Notes: generated by a model from the sequence alone, not told the origin. Counted from the first letter of the stretch, positions 33,367-43,677 are shown. The stretch: 64,000 nucleotides of DNA from Flavobacteriia bacterium (GCA_947446925.1 CANFHU010000005.1:62001-126000); one strand, 5' to 3'. Program-made: numbers and translations.

Positions 33367-35193
33367 TTAAGCTTGCATTTGAATATTTACAAGATTTGCA
33401 TAAATCCCATCCGTAAGTGCATTTAATTCTTCATGCGTACCTTCTTCAGCAACCTTACCATTTTCAAGTACATATATCTTATCTGCCTTACGAATGGTAG
33501 AAAGTCTGTGCGCTATGACAAATGAAGTTCTACCTTCCATTAATTTATCCAACGCTTCTTGCACTAATTTTTCAGATTCGGAATCCAATGCAGAGGTCGC
33601 TTCATCTAAGATTAATATCGTAGGGTTTTTAAGCAGCGCACGTGCAATGGCTATACGTTGTTTTTGTCCACCAGATAATTGTATTCCGCGATCTCCAACT
33701 TGTGTTTTCATTCCTTCCGGAAATGCAGAAATAAATTCGTAAGCATTTGCTTGCTTAGCTGCTAATAAGATTTCATCTTTTGAAGCTTCTGGTTTTCCAA
33801 AAGCAATATTTTCTTCAATAGTCCCAGCGAAAAGTATAACTTCTTGAGGTACAAGAGCAATCTTAGAACGTAAGTATTCCGTTTCTATTTCGTTACAAGG
33901 TATTCCATCAAAAGATAGACGACCTGCATTAATCTCAAAATAACGCAATAATAGGGATGCAATTGTCGACTTACCAGCACCAGAAGAACCTACTAATGCA
34001 ATGGTTTGGTTCGCCTTACTTTCTAACGAGATGGATTTTAATACAGTAACATCTGGCCGTTGTGGATAGGAAAAATTAACATTTTCAAAAGTTACAGCAC
34101 CGGAAATAATCGGTCTTAAATGGCCAGTCAATAATTCCTTTTCATTTTTAGTTTCGATAATTTTCATCAAACTTTCAGTAGCACCAACAGATTTTTGAAG
34201 ACTTGCCCATAATTCTGGTAAAGATCCTATCGATGCTCCCATCATAATGGTGTAAAAAATAAAAGAGATAAAATTCTTGCTTGACAAGTCTGGATTTGGA
34301 CCTTGTGTCATCAATAATCCTCTCCAAATGATAAATACGATGGCACCAAATAAACAAAAAATGATAAATGAAATAAATAGTCCTCGCCACACACCTGCTT
34401 TGACATTTAATTTACGTATTTCATCAATACTAATTTTATATTTCAATAAAGCTAATGCTTCATTGGTAAACGACTTAACATTTGAAATTCCAGTTAAATT
34501 TTCTTCTAATATTACATTCGATTCTGCTGCTTCATCCTGCGCTTTTTTGGATAATTTGCGGATAAACCTACCAAAAAACACAGCGATTAATGCCATTACA
34601 GGTACTGTAGCAAGCATAATCAAAGCAAGTTTCCAAGATAAAAATGCTAAGAAAATGATACTCCCAATTACAATAACTGCTTGTCTAAAAAATTCAGCAA
34701 TGGTAGTTCGTAACGTTTCTTGAATTTGCGTAATGTCAGATGCTATGCGCGAAGTAAGTTCTCCAACTTTATTTTGATTGAAAAAATCCATAGGCATATA
34801 TATCAATCTAGAAAAAGCATCGTATCGTAAATCTCTTAATGTATTTTCTGTAACATTTGTAAATAATATAACTCTAAAATAAGAGAAGATAGCCTGTAAT
34901 CCAAAAGTTACAAATAGTGCAAATGCAACAACATTCACATTACCAAAATCAATTAAACTAATTACTTTAGATGGTGTAGAAGTTACTTCTGGCGCTTGGT
35001 TAATCCCCCCCAGTAATTGGCCCATTAAAAAAGGAAAAACCAACCCAATAGAGGAGGAGAATACTAAAAACACCCACCCAAGTGTAAAGGTAGATTGATA
35101 TGGTTTTAAATATTGAAAAATATTTTTAGCTTTCGCAATAGATTCTTTGGTGAGTTTGATTTTTTCTGTTTTCTCTTTTTTTGGTCGTAGCAT
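33367..35193 (-). CDS. MsbA-like ABC exporter (fused permease and ATPase)
   Basis: About 608 residues from the ATG at 35193. Six membrane helices span about residues 30-310 (for example VIVIGSIIFLAFLSWKLALI). The ATPase domain has Walker A GSSGAGKST (about 407), the signature LSGGQKQRIAIARALL (about 509), Walker B ILILDEATSALD and the H-loop IAHRLS. A half-transporter that works as a dimer, it resembles lipid A flippases and multidrug exporters; substrate cannot be told. It precedes ispH by 4 bp, probably in one operon. Confidence 0.93.
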   Translation of the reverse strand: MLRPKKEKTEKIKLTKESIAKAKNIFQYLKPYQSTFTLGWVFLVFSSSIGLVFPFLMGQLLGGINQAPEVTSTPSKVISLIDFGNVNVVAFALFVTFGLQAIFSYFRVILFTNVTENTLRDLRYDAFSRLIYMPMDFFNQNKVGELTSRIASDITQIQETLRTTIAEFFRQAVIVIGSIIFLAFLSWKLALIMLATVPVMALIAVFFGRFIRKLSKKAQDEAAESNVILEENLTGISNVKSFTNEALALLKYKISIDEIRKLNVKAGVWRGLFISFIIFCLFGAIVFIIWRGLLMTQGPNPDLSSKNFISFIFYTIMMGASIGSLPELWASLQKSVGATESLMKIIETKNEKELLTGHLRPIISGAVTFENVNFSYPQRPDVTVLKSISLESKANQTIALVGSSGAGKSTIASLLLRYFEINAGRLSFDGIPCNEIETEYLRSKIALVPQEVILFAGTIEENIAFGKPEASKDEILLAAKQANAYEFISAFPEGMKTQVGDRGIQLSGGQKQRIAIARALLKNPTILILDEATSALDSESEKLVQEALDKLMEGRTSFVIAHRLSTIRKADKIYVLENGKVAEEGTHEELNALTDGIYANLVNIQMQA

Positions 35194-35281
35194 TGTTGTA
35201 TTTTTGTAACACACAAATTTAGTGCATTGCATCAAAGAAATCATCTAAGTTCATTTCTTTTTTATTTTTTTCATTAAATAG

Positions 35282-35311
35282 TTTGTAAAACAAAATATTT
35301 TATTAAATTTG
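35282..35311 (+). promoter_or_regulatory. Promoter of rpmH
   Basis: TTTG (35282-35285), 18-bp spacer, TAAATTTG (35304-35311), an exact TAnnTTTG match, 46 bp before the rpmH ATG. Confidence 0.7.
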
Positions 35312-35356
35312 CACACTCAAAACACAAGTAGAAATAAGATTTAAAGAATATATATC

Positions 35357-35515
35357 ATGAAAAGAACGTTTCAACCTTCCGTAAGAAAAAGAAAAAATAA
35401 ACACGGTTTCCGTGAGCGTATGGCTACAAAAAACGGTCGTAAAGTATTAGCTGCACGTCGTCGTAAAGGAAGAAAAAAATTGACTGTTTCTAGTGAATCT
35501 AACCACAAACGTTAA
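35357..35515 (+). CDS. rpmH: 50S ribosomal protein L34
   Basis: I read this short gene directly: ATG 35357 to TAA 35513-35515, 52 residues. It starts [20 protein letters not shown] and continues [20 protein letters not shown], the unmistakable L34 sequence. L34 is a basic protein in the large ribosomal subunit. In many bacteria rpmH neighbours dnaA and rnpA; here it stands alone with its own promoter and terminator, as is common in Bacteroidota. The C-terminus has a short extra tail ([11 protein letters not shown]). Confidence 0.97.
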   Translation: MKRTFQPSVRKRKNKHGFRERMATKNGRKVLAARRRKGRKKLTVSSESNHKR

Positions 35516-35534
35516 TTCTATTAGTTAAAATATG

Positions 35535-35567
35535 AAAGGTTATCCGTATGGGTAGCCTTTTTTTATG
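35535..35567 (+). terminator. rpmH terminator
   Basis: AAAGGTTATCC (35535-35545) pairs with GGGTAGCCTTT (35550-35560) with two G-T pairs, loop GTAT, followed by a T-run. Confidence 0.7.
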
Positions 35568-35588
35568 TCAAATATTTATTGTGATTAC

Positions 35589-35629
35589 AAAAAAAAGTCG
35601 CCCCTTTAAAAAAGAGCGACTTTTTTTTT
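35589..35629. terminator. Symmetrical terminator between rpmH and glsB-like gene
   Basis: A-run plus GTCGC (to 35601) pairs with GCGAC plus T-run (35616-35628). It can end transcripts from either side; the convergent acyltransferase gene stops at 35647. Confidence 0.75.
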
Positions 35630-35646
35630 ATTTTCAAGTTTCTACA

Positions 35647-36561
35647 TTAAAAGGTAATATGTCTTTCTTTTTTCTCTTCATAAATATCCGGTATCGTTAC
35701 TAATATTCCGGTTTCTTCTACTTCTCCAAACTCATGATTCACTGCTGTACCAAATGTTTTCATGGTAGGCGAAAGATGCATATAAATATTTACAAGCGGT
35801 GGTACATTTTCATTTCTTGCTCGTACATATGAATTCAATACTTTAAAACCATCTTTAAAAGGTAGGTTATTTAATTGATCCTCTACAAAAGCACAATCAT
35901 AATTTTGTGAAAGCGGATGGAAAGGTTTCATTAAATTTTCTGTATCCGGAAAATAGTGATGCATAAAATGAAGTAAAAAATCTCTAGATGCACGATCATA
36001 CGTGGGATACATCGTTACTTTTCCAAAAAAGTACTTCATACCTGGGTTTGTTAAAATAATTGCCCCTAAACCATCCCAGATGTTATCCAAAGCAAATAAA
36101 CCTTTACGTGGATTAACGGCAGGTTGGAAATTTGGTTGAACCCAAGATCTACCTAACTCAATGGTTAATGGTAAGTAATTTTGTACAAACACATCTGAAA
36201 AATCAAAATAATGACTGGTTGACAAATGTATCCCCTGCGAAGTAATTGCGTTTTTGCATAAAATATATCTATACCCACCAACAATTTCTTCATCTTCCGG
36301 TGACCAAACGATCAATTGCTCGTAACAAATATCCGCTGTGTCAAATTCATCTAAATCTAGTGGTAAACCTGTTCCTCCTCCAGATTGGCGAAACGTAACT
36401 TCACGTAACCGTCCAATTTCTTGTAATGTATTTGGTGCATTATGGATATTGACAGAATAAATTTCATTCCCACCTTTACGTGTATTGCGTATAAAGCGAT
36501 CTTGATTTAATTCTTGTTTAATTACTTCTTTCGAAACTGGAGCAATAATAGGTTGTTGCAT
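35647..36561 (-). CDS. OlsB/GlsB-like N-acyltransferase
   Basis: This 304-residue protein has the GNAT-like hemolysin fold: EIGRLREVTFRQSGGGTGLP (about 47-66), EEIVGGYRYILCKNA and PLTIELGRSWVQPNF. This is the group that includes OlsB of ornithine-lipid synthesis and GlsB of glycine-lipid synthesis in Bacteroides, which put a 3-hydroxyacyl chain on the amino group of an amino acid. A PlsC-like acyltransferase follows it upstream with 3 bp between them, matching the GlsB/GlsA pair that makes amino-acid lipids of the outer membrane. The amino acid used is not determined here. Confidence 0.8.
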   Translation of the reverse strand: MQQPIIAPVSKEVIKQELNQDRFIRNTRKGGNEIYSVNIHNAPNTLQEIGRLREVTFRQSGGGTGLPLDLDEFDTADICYEQLIVWSPEDEEIVGGYRYILCKNAITSQGIHLSTSHYFDFSDVFVQNYLPLTIELGRSWVQPNFQPAVNPRKGLFALDNIWDGLGAIILTNPGMKYFFGKVTMYPTYDRASRDFLLHFMHHYFPDTENLMKPFHPLSQNYDCAFVEDQLNNLPFKDGFKVLNSYVRARNENVPPLVNIYMHLSPTMKTFGTAVNHEFGEVEETGILVTIPDIYEEKKERHITF

Positions 36562-36564
36562 AAT

Positions 36565-37383
36565 TTATTGTTCTGAATATGAATATACTTGGTTACGAAT
36601 TTCATTCGCCCAATCTTTTTGTGACCTTGATTTTGAAAGTGAATCTGGATAAATTGGCTTTCCAAACGTTAATTTCATTTTAGCGTTTTTTTGCTTAAAC
36701 AATTCATCCACTAAAAAAAACATCTCAATATTCGCTTTAATTCCAATTGCCTTTCTAAATTTGGCTAAACGGTAGAAAAAATTAGAAAGTTTACCATCTA
36801 TATAAACAGGTACAATTGGTTGATTGTGTTTTATAGATAATGAAACAAAGGTTTTTTTCCATTCTAGATCCTGTACTTTACCATTTGTTTTACGACTTAC
36901 CAACCCTGCAGGAAATATACATACAGCACTTCCAGTAGAAAAAATCTCGTCAATCTTTAATAAATTCGAATTCGAATTTCTTCCATGTTTATTTACCCCG
37001 ACAAACATTCCTTCCATACTCTTTAAATGTAAAAGAATATCGTTGACGATAAATTTTAAGTCAATACGTTGATTATTTAATGCCGTAACTAATGCCATTG
37101 CATCCATTCCACCAAGCGGGTGATTCATGGCTAGTGTTACTCCACCTGTTGTTGGAACATTTTCAATCCCCTTAACTTCTAACTGAATATTAAATCGATC
37201 AATTACAGCCTGACAAAAAGCTTGATTGTGTTTGTCTCTATTGTCTAAAATAACTTCGTTTACTTCCTTCTCATGTAAGATTCGCTCAATATAACGAATT
37301 ACGAAGTTTGGCAGTAGTCTTAATAATCGAGGGTTTTTATCTCCAATTATTTTTCGAATATCAATAAATTTATCTTCTTTCAT
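36565..37383 (-). CDS. PlsC/GlsA-like O-acyltransferase
   Basis: About 272 residues from the ATG at 37383 (an ATG at 37392 and a longer frame to 37479 are alternatives; the extension is a hydrophobic leader without conserved content). It contains the H-x4-D acyltransferase motif in LAMNHPLGGMDAM, the acceptor motif IFPAGLVSRKTNG and PIVPVYIDGKL. It should add the second acyl chain to the lyso-lipid made by the neighbouring GlsB-like enzyme. No membrane helices are obvious after the chosen start, so it is likely peripheral. Confidence 0.82.
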   Translation of the reverse strand: MKEDKFIDIRKIIGDKNPRLLRLLPNFVIRYIERILHEKEVNEVILDNRDKHNQAFCQAVIDRFNIQLEVKGIENVPTTGGVTLAMNHPLGGMDAMALVTALNNQRIDLKFIVNDILLHLKSMEGMFVGVNKHGRNSNSNLLKIDEIFSTGSAVCIFPAGLVSRKTNGKVQDLEWKKTFVSLSIKHNQPIVPVYIDGKLSNFFYRLAKFRKAIGIKANIEMFFLVDELFKQKNAKMKLTFGKPIYPDSLSKSRSQKDWANEIRNQVYSYSEQ

Positions 37384-37610
37384 ATCGTGCATTCGAAACA
37401 AAAATAAGGGATAAAAGTGGAAACTGAAAATAATTAGACAGAAATGAAAATCTATTTTTATTGTTACAAAAATTAACATTTTTTTTATTTTTCATTTGTT
37501 TATTGAAAATACTTTTATAAATTAGCAAAACATACAATAATTATAAACGCCTATCGGAACAACATTACTCTATTTAGTATAAATCGACTTCGGTCATAAA
37601 TTATAGAGTT

Positions 37611-38204
37611 ATGTTTAGTACGTTAGATGATTCCCTATTGGTGAATCAATACATTTCAGGCGACGAAAAATCATTAGAAATTCTTTTAAAAAAATACAAA
37701 CGTATTATTTTTAAAACTATTGTTTCAAAAGTAAAATCTACGGAACTTGCTGAAGATTTATTTCAGGATACATTTATTAAAATAATCCATACCCTAAAAA
37801 CTGGAAAATATAATGAGGAAGGTAAATTTTTACCATGGGCACTTCGAATAGCGAATAACTTAATTATCGATTATTTCCGCAAAAATAATGCGCGTAAAAT
37901 GGTTTCGGAATCTTCTTCCAATTCAGACTCGTTTAATGTTTTTACGCATATGGAGTGTGATACGACTCCATGGGTAGAACAGGTAATGCAAACTGAGTTG
38001 TATACCGAACTCTTAAATGGTATAGAATTTTTACCAGTAGCACAACGTGAATTAATTGAAATGCGAATTTTTCAAGGTATGTCATTTAAAGATATTGCTG
38101 AAGAAAAAGAAATAAGTATCAATACCGCACTTGGAAGAATGCGCTATGCAATTCAAAATTTACGCAAGTTGATGGAGGAGAAAAATGTACTTATCGAAAT
38201 ATAA
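37611..38204 (+). CDS. Sigma-70 family RNA polymerase factor (ECF type)
   Basis: This 197-residue protein has a sigma region 2 (ILLKKYKRIIFKTIVSKV, LAEDLFQDTFIKIIHTL, WALRIANNLIIDYFRKN) and a sigma region 4 (PVAQRELIEMRIFQGMSFKDIAEEKEISINTALGRM, shown here in parts). It lacks regions 1.1 and 3, as ECF factors do. No anti-sigma gene is next to it. It directs a separate set of genes; the signal is unknown. A strong terminator follows. Confidence 0.93.
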   Translation: MFSTLDDSLLVNQYISGDEKSLEILLKKYKRIIFKTIVSKVKSTELAEDLFQDTFIKIIHTLKTGKYNEEGKFLPWALRIANNLIIDYFRKNNARKMVSESSSNSDSFNVFTHMECDTTPWVEQVMQTELYTELLNGIEFLPVAQRELIEMRIFQGMSFKDIAEEKEISINTALGRMRYAIQNLRKLMEEKNVLIEI

Positions 38205-38219
38205 AATATAATTTGTACA

Positions 38220-38258
38220 AATCGCAAAGGCTGTCCTTATGAGACAGCCTTTGCGATT
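38220..38258. terminator. Perfect bidirectional terminator
   Basis: AATCGCAAAGGCTGTC (38220-38235), loop CTTATGA, exact complement (38243-38258). It separates the convergent sigma factor and secA genes. Confidence 0.85.
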
Positions 38259-38278
38259 TATGATAATCTAGTTAAAAT

Positions 38279-41200
38279 TTATTTCCCGTGGCATTGTTTG
38301 TATTTCTTTCCACTACCGCATGGACAAGCGTCATTTCTTCCAATCTTTGGCTCAACAACAATTGGTTGTTTTTTAACCACTTCTTCTTCGATAACTTCAG
38401 CATCTTCAATTCCAGAACCTAATTGTGCTTTTTCGTAGTGATTTTGTATCGCAGCAGCTCGGTTAGTACTTTGAATCGATTCTTGTTCGTATGCAATATC
38501 CATTTTCACAAGCGATTCCACTGTTTGAAGATTTAATCTTCCTAACATAGATTTAAACAATTCGAAAGACTCTAATTTATAAACGATTAATGGATCTTTT
38601 TGCTCATATACCGCTTGTTGTACAGAAGTACGCAATTCATCCATTTCACGTAAATGTTCTTTCCATTCATCATCAATAAGTGCTAATGTGACATTACGTT
38701 CAAAAGCAGTGATCAACGCTTGTCCGTTAGTTTCGTATGCTTCTTTCAAACTAACAACCATCTGCATTTCTTTTACACCGTCAGATAATGGGAATAGAAT
38801 ATTTTCAAAGGTATTAGTATGGTTTTCGTAAACACTTTTTACTTGACCATATGCCTTTTGAATAATTCTATCATTTTTATGTTTGTAATGCACCATTACT
38901 GCATTATACACCTTATCCGAAATTATATTTTTGTTTAAGGTAGAAAATTCCGCCTCATCAACAGGTGATTCAATACCTAATACGCGGTACAATTCAAATG
39001 TAAATTCTTCATATTGTGTAGCATGTGGGAAATTGTATACAATGGAGTCCGCAACATCATACAACATATTTGCAATATCTAAACTTAAACGATCTCCAAA
39101 TAATGCGTTGTGACGTTTTTTGTAAATTGCTTTACGTTGCGCACTCATTACATCATCATACTCAAGTAGACGTTTACGCATACCAAAGTTGTTCTCTTCC
39201 ACTTTTTTCTGCGCACGTTCAATGGATTTGGATACCATACCATGGGTAATTACTTCTCCTTCTTTTAACCCCATACGGTCCATGATTTTTGCAATTCGTT
39301 CTGAACCGAATTTACGCATTAAATCATCTTCTAATGAAACGAAAAATTGGGAAGATCCTGGATCTCCTTGACGTCCAGCACGACCACGTAACTGTCTGTC
39401 AACACGTCTAGAATCATGACGTTCTGTACCAATAATAGCTAAACCTCCAGCTTCTTTTACACCTTCACCTAATTTAATATCTGTACCACGACCAGCCATA
39501 TTTGTTGCAATAGTTACTGCCCCAGCTTTACCTGCTTCAGCAACTATTTCTGCCTCTTTTTGGTGGTGTTTTGCATTCAATACTTGGTGCGGAATACCAC
39601 GCATTTTAAACGAACGACTTAAAAATTCGGATATTTCTACCGTTGTCGTTCCAACTAATACTGGACGACCTTCTTTCACTAAGCGTTCTGTTTCATCAAT
39701 TACTGCAGAGAACTTTTCGCGTGCGGAACGATAAACTAAATCATTTAAATCTTTACGAGAAATTGCTCGGTGAGGTGGGATTACAACTACATCTAATTTA
39801 TAGATATCCCAAAATTCTTTTGCTTCCGTTTCTGCTGTACCTGTCATACCAGCTAACTTGTGGTACATACGGAAATAATTTTGCAATGTAATAGTTGCGT
39901 AAGTTTGTGTTGCTGCTTCTATCGTAACGTTTTCTTTTGCTTCAATCGCTTGGTGTAGTCCATCCGAATAACGACGACCTTCCATAATACGACCTGTTTG
40001 CTCATCCACGATTTTTACTTTACCATCCATGATAACATACTCTACTTCTTTTTCAAATAGGGTATAGGCTTTCAATAATTGGTTCACTGAGTGAATACGC
40101 TCCGATTTTACGCTGAAATCACGGATCAATAAATCTTTACGAAATTGTGTATCCTCCAAAGTAAGATTTTCCTTTTGAAGTTTAGCAATTTCTCCGCCGA
40201 TATCCGGAATGACATAAAAATCAGAGTTTTCACCATCTGAAATTAAATTAATGCCCTTCTCAGTTAGTTCAATGGTATTATTTTTCTCGTCAATAACAAA
40301 AAACAGTTCCGCATCAATTTTTTTCATGTGCTTTCCTTGTTCTGCCATATAGGTATTTTCCACTTTTTGTAAGTGGGCCTTAATTCCAGGTTCCGACAAG
40401 AATTTAATTAACGGTTTATTTTTAGGCAGACCTCTGTAAGCACGCAAAAGCGCAATTCCACCATCTTCTAAAGCAGTTTTAACATCTTTTTTATCATCTC
40501 CAGGTGCATTGATTACCGCTAATAATTTTTTCGCTTCTACCAATACTTGATTCACATATGCTCTTTGTGCATCTACTAACTTAACAACACGAGGTTTTAG
40601 TTCATGGAACTCATGTTCGTCTCCTTTAGGTGTTGGACCTGAAATAATTAATGGTGTTCGAGCATCATCAATTAATACAGAATCGACCTCGTCGACAATC
40701 GCAAAGTGGTGCTCTCGTTGCACTAAATCTTCACGATTACTTGCCATATTATCTCTTAAGTAATCGAAACCAAATTCATTATTCGTTCCAAAAGTTATAT
40801 CTGCCAAATATGCATTTCTTCTTTCTGGAGAATTAGGTCTATGTTTATCAATACAATCTACTTTTAAACCATGGAATTGGTATAATGGACCCATCCATTC
40901 CGAGTCACGTTTTGCTAGGTAATCATTCACCGTTACTAGGTGAACTCCTTTTCCAGAAAGTGCATTTAGATAAACAGGTAAAGTAGCAACCAAGGTTTTA
41001 CCCTCACCAGTTTGCATTTCAGCGATGTTTCCTTTGTGTAGTACTGCACCACCCATTAACTGAACATCGTAATGTACCATTGACCAACTAACTTTAGCGC
41101 CAGCAGCTGTCCAAGCGTTGTGCCAAATCGCTTTATCACCATCAATCGTAATTCCATCTTTTTGATTCGCCAAAATACGATCAAAATCTTGAGCGGTAAC

Positions 41201-41587
41201 TTCCAATTGTCCATTTACAGCCCAACGTCTCGAAGTTTCTTTTATGACAGCAAAGGCCTCTGGTAAAATTTCTAGTAATACTTCTTCAATTTTTTGATTG
41301 ACTTCTTTAGAAAGCACATCCATTTTTTCAAACAAAGGTTCTTTATCATCTACCGAAGTTGCCGAATCGTTCGCTTTTAGTCGAATTTCTTCAATCTGCG
41401 CTTCCAATTCTTTTGTTTGTTCTTGAATTAATTTTTGAAAATTACGTGTTTTTCCACGTAATTCGTTATCCGTTAAAGTTTCAAACTGCGCAAAGAATTC
41501 ATTTGCTTTATCAATAATTGGTTGATATTCTTTTTGTTCTTTATTCGCTTTATCTCCAAAAATCTTTTTTAAAATACTTGTTATCAT
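38279..41587 (-). CDS. secA: Preprotein translocase ATPase SecA
   Basis: This 1102-residue motor drives proteins through SecYEG. Visible marks are Walker A (MQTGEGKTLVATLPVYL), Walker B/DEVDS (IVDEVDSVLIDDARTPLI), TNMAGRGTDIKLG and the RGRAGRQGDPGSSQF helicase motif VI. The C-terminal zinc-binding tail is NDACPCGSGKKYKQCHGK. It is longer than E. coli SecA (901), mainly because of an insertion of about 100 residues between the DEVD box and the RMMEG(RRYSDG) segment, as is usual for Bacteroidota. It is a single-copy core gene here. Confidence 0.97.
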   Translation of the reverse strand: MITSILKKIFGDKANKEQKEYQPIIDKANEFFAQFETLTDNELRGKTRNFQKLIQEQTKELEAQIEEIRLKANDSATSVDDKEPLFEKMDVLSKEVNQKIEEVLLEILPEAFAVIKETSRRWAVNGQLEVTAQDFDRILANQKDGITIDGDKAIWHNAWTAAGAKVSWSMVHYDVQLMGGAVLHKGNIAEMQTGEGKTLVATLPVYLNALSGKGVHLVTVNDYLAKRDSEWMGPLYQFHGLKVDCIDKHRPNSPERRNAYLADITFGTNNEFGFDYLRDNMASNREDLVQREHHFAIVDEVDSVLIDDARTPLIISGPTPKGDEHEFHELKPRVVKLVDAQRAYVNQVLVEAKKLLAVINAPGDDKKDVKTALEDGGIALLRAYRGLPKNKPLIKFLSEPGIKAHLQKVENTYMAEQGKHMKKIDAELFFVIDEKNNTIELTEKGINLISDGENSDFYVIPDIGGEIAKLQKENLTLEDTQFRKDLLIRDFSVKSERIHSVNQLLKAYTLFEKEVEYVIMDGKVKIVDEQTGRIMEGRRYSDGLHQAIEAKENVTIEAATQTYATITLQNYFRMYHKLAGMTGTAETEAKEFWDIYKLDVVVIPPHRAISRKDLNDLVYRSAREKFSAVIDETERLVKEGRPVLVGTTTVEISEFLSRSFKMRGIPHQVLNAKHHQKEAEIVAEAGKAGAVTIATNMAGRGTDIKLGEGVKEAGGLAIIGTERHDSRRVDRQLRGRAGRQGDPGSSQFFVSLEDDLMRKFGSERIAKIMDRMGLKEGEVITHGMVSKSIERAQKKVEENNFGMRKRLLEYDDVMSAQRKAIYKKRHNALFGDRLSLDIANMLYDVADSIVYNFPHATQYEEFTFELYRVLGIESPVDEAEFSTLNKNIISDKVYNAVMVHYKHKNDRIIQKAYGQVKSVYENHTNTFENILFPLSDGVKEMQMVVSLKEAYETNGQALITAFERNVTLALIDDEWKEHLREMDELRTSVQQAVYEQKDPLIVYKLESFELFKSMLGRLNLQTVESLVKMDIAYEQESIQSTNRAAAIQNHYEKAQLGSGIEDAEVIEEEVVKKQPIVVEPKIGRNDACPCGSGKKYKQCHGK

Positions 41588-41597
41588 TTTGTATGTT

Positions 41598-43670
41598 TTA
41601 TTCGAAAATAGAAGAATCTATTTTTCCATTTACTTCAATATTTTTAACTTTTCCGCTTAAGGACAATCCTTGCATTTCAATAGAAATAGTGTATGGTTGA
41701 AAGATTCCACTCACTTGTTTAAAATCTCCATAATTAAATGTTTGTGTATTACCTTCTTCGGTGGATATAGATCTAATTTTATAGAAAGTGGCAACATCAA
41801 AATAATCATACGTTTCTTTTATACCATCTGAATATTTAAGTACGTAAGCATCTTTACCGTTTACAACTTCAATCCCTAATAGTTCATAATTCACTTTATT
41901 TTTTGCGAAAGAAACTTCTGGTAAAATTCCAGCGACTTTTTTCTTTGCATCAATAGATTCTTTAGACATTGGTGTTTTTCCACGCTGATCTTCATCGTAC
42001 CCTTTATTGCCATTAAACACGCTTTTTTGTAAGGTGTTTCCGGCCATACTTAAAATCATCGTTTCCTTATCATTTTGGGATACATAATCCGTTTTCACAA
42101 TTGGCATCGGTATTTGTGTCGCAGTTAATTCTGTTTCACGTTTAAGCGTTTTAATTTTTGCGATCGCTTTTGCCGCTTTTTTTAATGAAGAAGTACTAGT
42201 TACGCTGGTTACATATTTTTCGATTAAAACTTCTTTAGAGATGTTTGCCTTTTTAATCTCTTTGATTTCTTGCCCTAAGGCATCCAATTTTTCAACTGCG
42301 CCATCGGAATCAAATCGCTTCAGTTTATCTAAAATTGCTGGATTTCCAACAACGATAATATTACATCCTGAAGCAGTAAGATATTGTTTAGCAGCATCCA
42401 AAATCTCCGCTTTTGTAATACCATCTAATCTTTTTAAATACGTTTGGTAATAATCTTTTGGTAAATTATATTTTATGATATTCAACGCAAATTGAGCAAT
42501 AGTCATTGGCTTTTCTAAAGAACGAGCAAAATTACCTGCTAATAAAGCTTTAATACTTACTAATTCCTGATCCGTTACTTCTGCTTTTTGAATACGATCT
42601 AATTCATATAAAATTTGTGCAACTGCACTATCAGTAACATCATTTCTAAAGTTTCCTGAGATAGAATAATAACTTCCGTCTTCAGTTACATTTGCTCTAG
42701 AATAACAACCATAGGTATAAGCTCTTTTTTCACGTAAATTTTGGGATAAACGTGCGCCGAAACCACCACCACCAAAAATTCCATTTAGTGTATTTAAAAT
42801 CAATTGGTTTTTATCACCTGATTTAATATTCATGGGAAAAGAAACCGTAATTACAGATTGAGGAGCACCTGGTTTTGCGACAAAAATCACTCGATTTCCA
42901 GCATGATAAAATGGATCATTATATTTTGTAGTTATTTTATCATGACCTTCCCACGCACCAAAATAATGTTCTGCCCAACGTTTCGCTTGATCTTTCGTTA
43001 CATCACCAACAATAACTAAATAACTCCCTTTTGGAGTAAATAATCCGCGGTAATAATTTTTAACATCTGAAATCGTAATGTCTCGCAATGTATTTTCTGT
43101 TTCAACTTCCCCGTAAGGATGACCAGTTGGAAAGTTCGCTCTAGCTTCAGCATTTGAAGCCATTGCACCAGGGTTAGATTTGGAAGATAAAATACCCGAC
43201 TCTTTCATTTTTTTTAAACGCTCAAACTCTTCTTCAGGGAAAGTTGGACGTAATAAAACATCAGACATAAGATCTAATCCTTTATCAGCATGCTTCGTTA
43301 AACATTGAAGAAATACATTTTGGGAAGAGGAGCGTAGTGTTGCACCAATATAATCAATCTCTTGATCTAATTGATCTTTAGATCTTTTCTCAGTTCCAGA
43401 CATAAGTAATTCACCAGCCAACGCACTCAATCCAGTTTTTGGACCTTCAATTATAGGATTAGATCCTAAAACAAAATTAAAAGATACTCTTGGTAATTTG
43501 TGATTCTCGGATAAAATAACAGTAATTCCGTTTGGTAAAGTAAAAACTTCTGACTCTTTAATATTAATCGTTGGTGCAGTACTACCTGTTGGTCTAATAG
43601 AACGATCTAGTTGACCATACAAAATTAGATTAGTACACGTTGCTATACATAGAAATAATAACTTTTTCAT
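41598..43670 (-). CDS. M16 peptidase-like protein without zinc site
   Basis: This 690-residue secreted protein has a signal peptide (LLFLCIATCTNLILYG). It has the M16 fold (VSFNFVLGSNPIIEGPKTGL; GLFTPKGSYLVIVGDVTKD; GGGFGARLSQNLREKRAYTYG). Where M16 enzymes have H-x-x-E-H the sequence is GLSALAGELLMSG, so the zinc ligands are gone. The R/Y segment of the C-terminal half (NLREKRAYTYG) is present. Known M16B pairs consist of one active and one inactive subunit. The active partner is the gene 8 bp upstream. The final ~170 residues form an extra beta-rich domain. Substrate unknown. Confidence 0.9.
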   Translation of the reverse strand: MKKLLFLCIATCTNLILYGQLDRSIRPTGSTAPTINIKESEVFTLPNGITVILSENHKLPRVSFNFVLGSNPIIEGPKTGLSALAGELLMSGTEKRSKDQLDQEIDYIGATLRSSSQNVFLQCLTKHADKGLDLMSDVLLRPTFPEEEFERLKKMKESGILSSKSNPGAMASNAEARANFPTGHPYGEVETENTLRDITISDVKNYYRGLFTPKGSYLVIVGDVTKDQAKRWAEHYFGAWEGHDKITTKYNDPFYHAGNRVIFVAKPGAPQSVITVSFPMNIKSGDKNQLILNTLNGIFGGGGFGARLSQNLREKRAYTYGCYSRANVTEDGSYYSISGNFRNDVTDSAVAQILYELDRIQKAEVTDQELVSIKALLAGNFARSLEKPMTIAQFALNIIKYNLPKDYYQTYLKRLDGITKAEILDAAKQYLTASGCNIIVVGNPAILDKLKRFDSDGAVEKLDALGQEIKEIKKANISKEVLIEKYVTSVTSTSSLKKAAKAIAKIKTLKRETELTATQIPMPIVKTDYVSQNDKETMILSMAGNTLQKSVFNGNKGYDEDQRGKTPMSKESIDAKKKVAGILPEVSFAKNKVNYELLGIEVVNGKDAYVLKYSDGIKETYDYFDVATFYKIRSISTEEGNTQTFNYGDFKQVSGIFQPYTISIEMQGLSLSGKVKNIEVNGKIDSSIFE

Positions 43671-43677
43671 AGTGCAA

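Noticed and set aside
38279..41587. SecA length suggested a fusion
   Set aside because: Extra length is an internal insertion typical of Bacteroidota; all motifs are in normal order.
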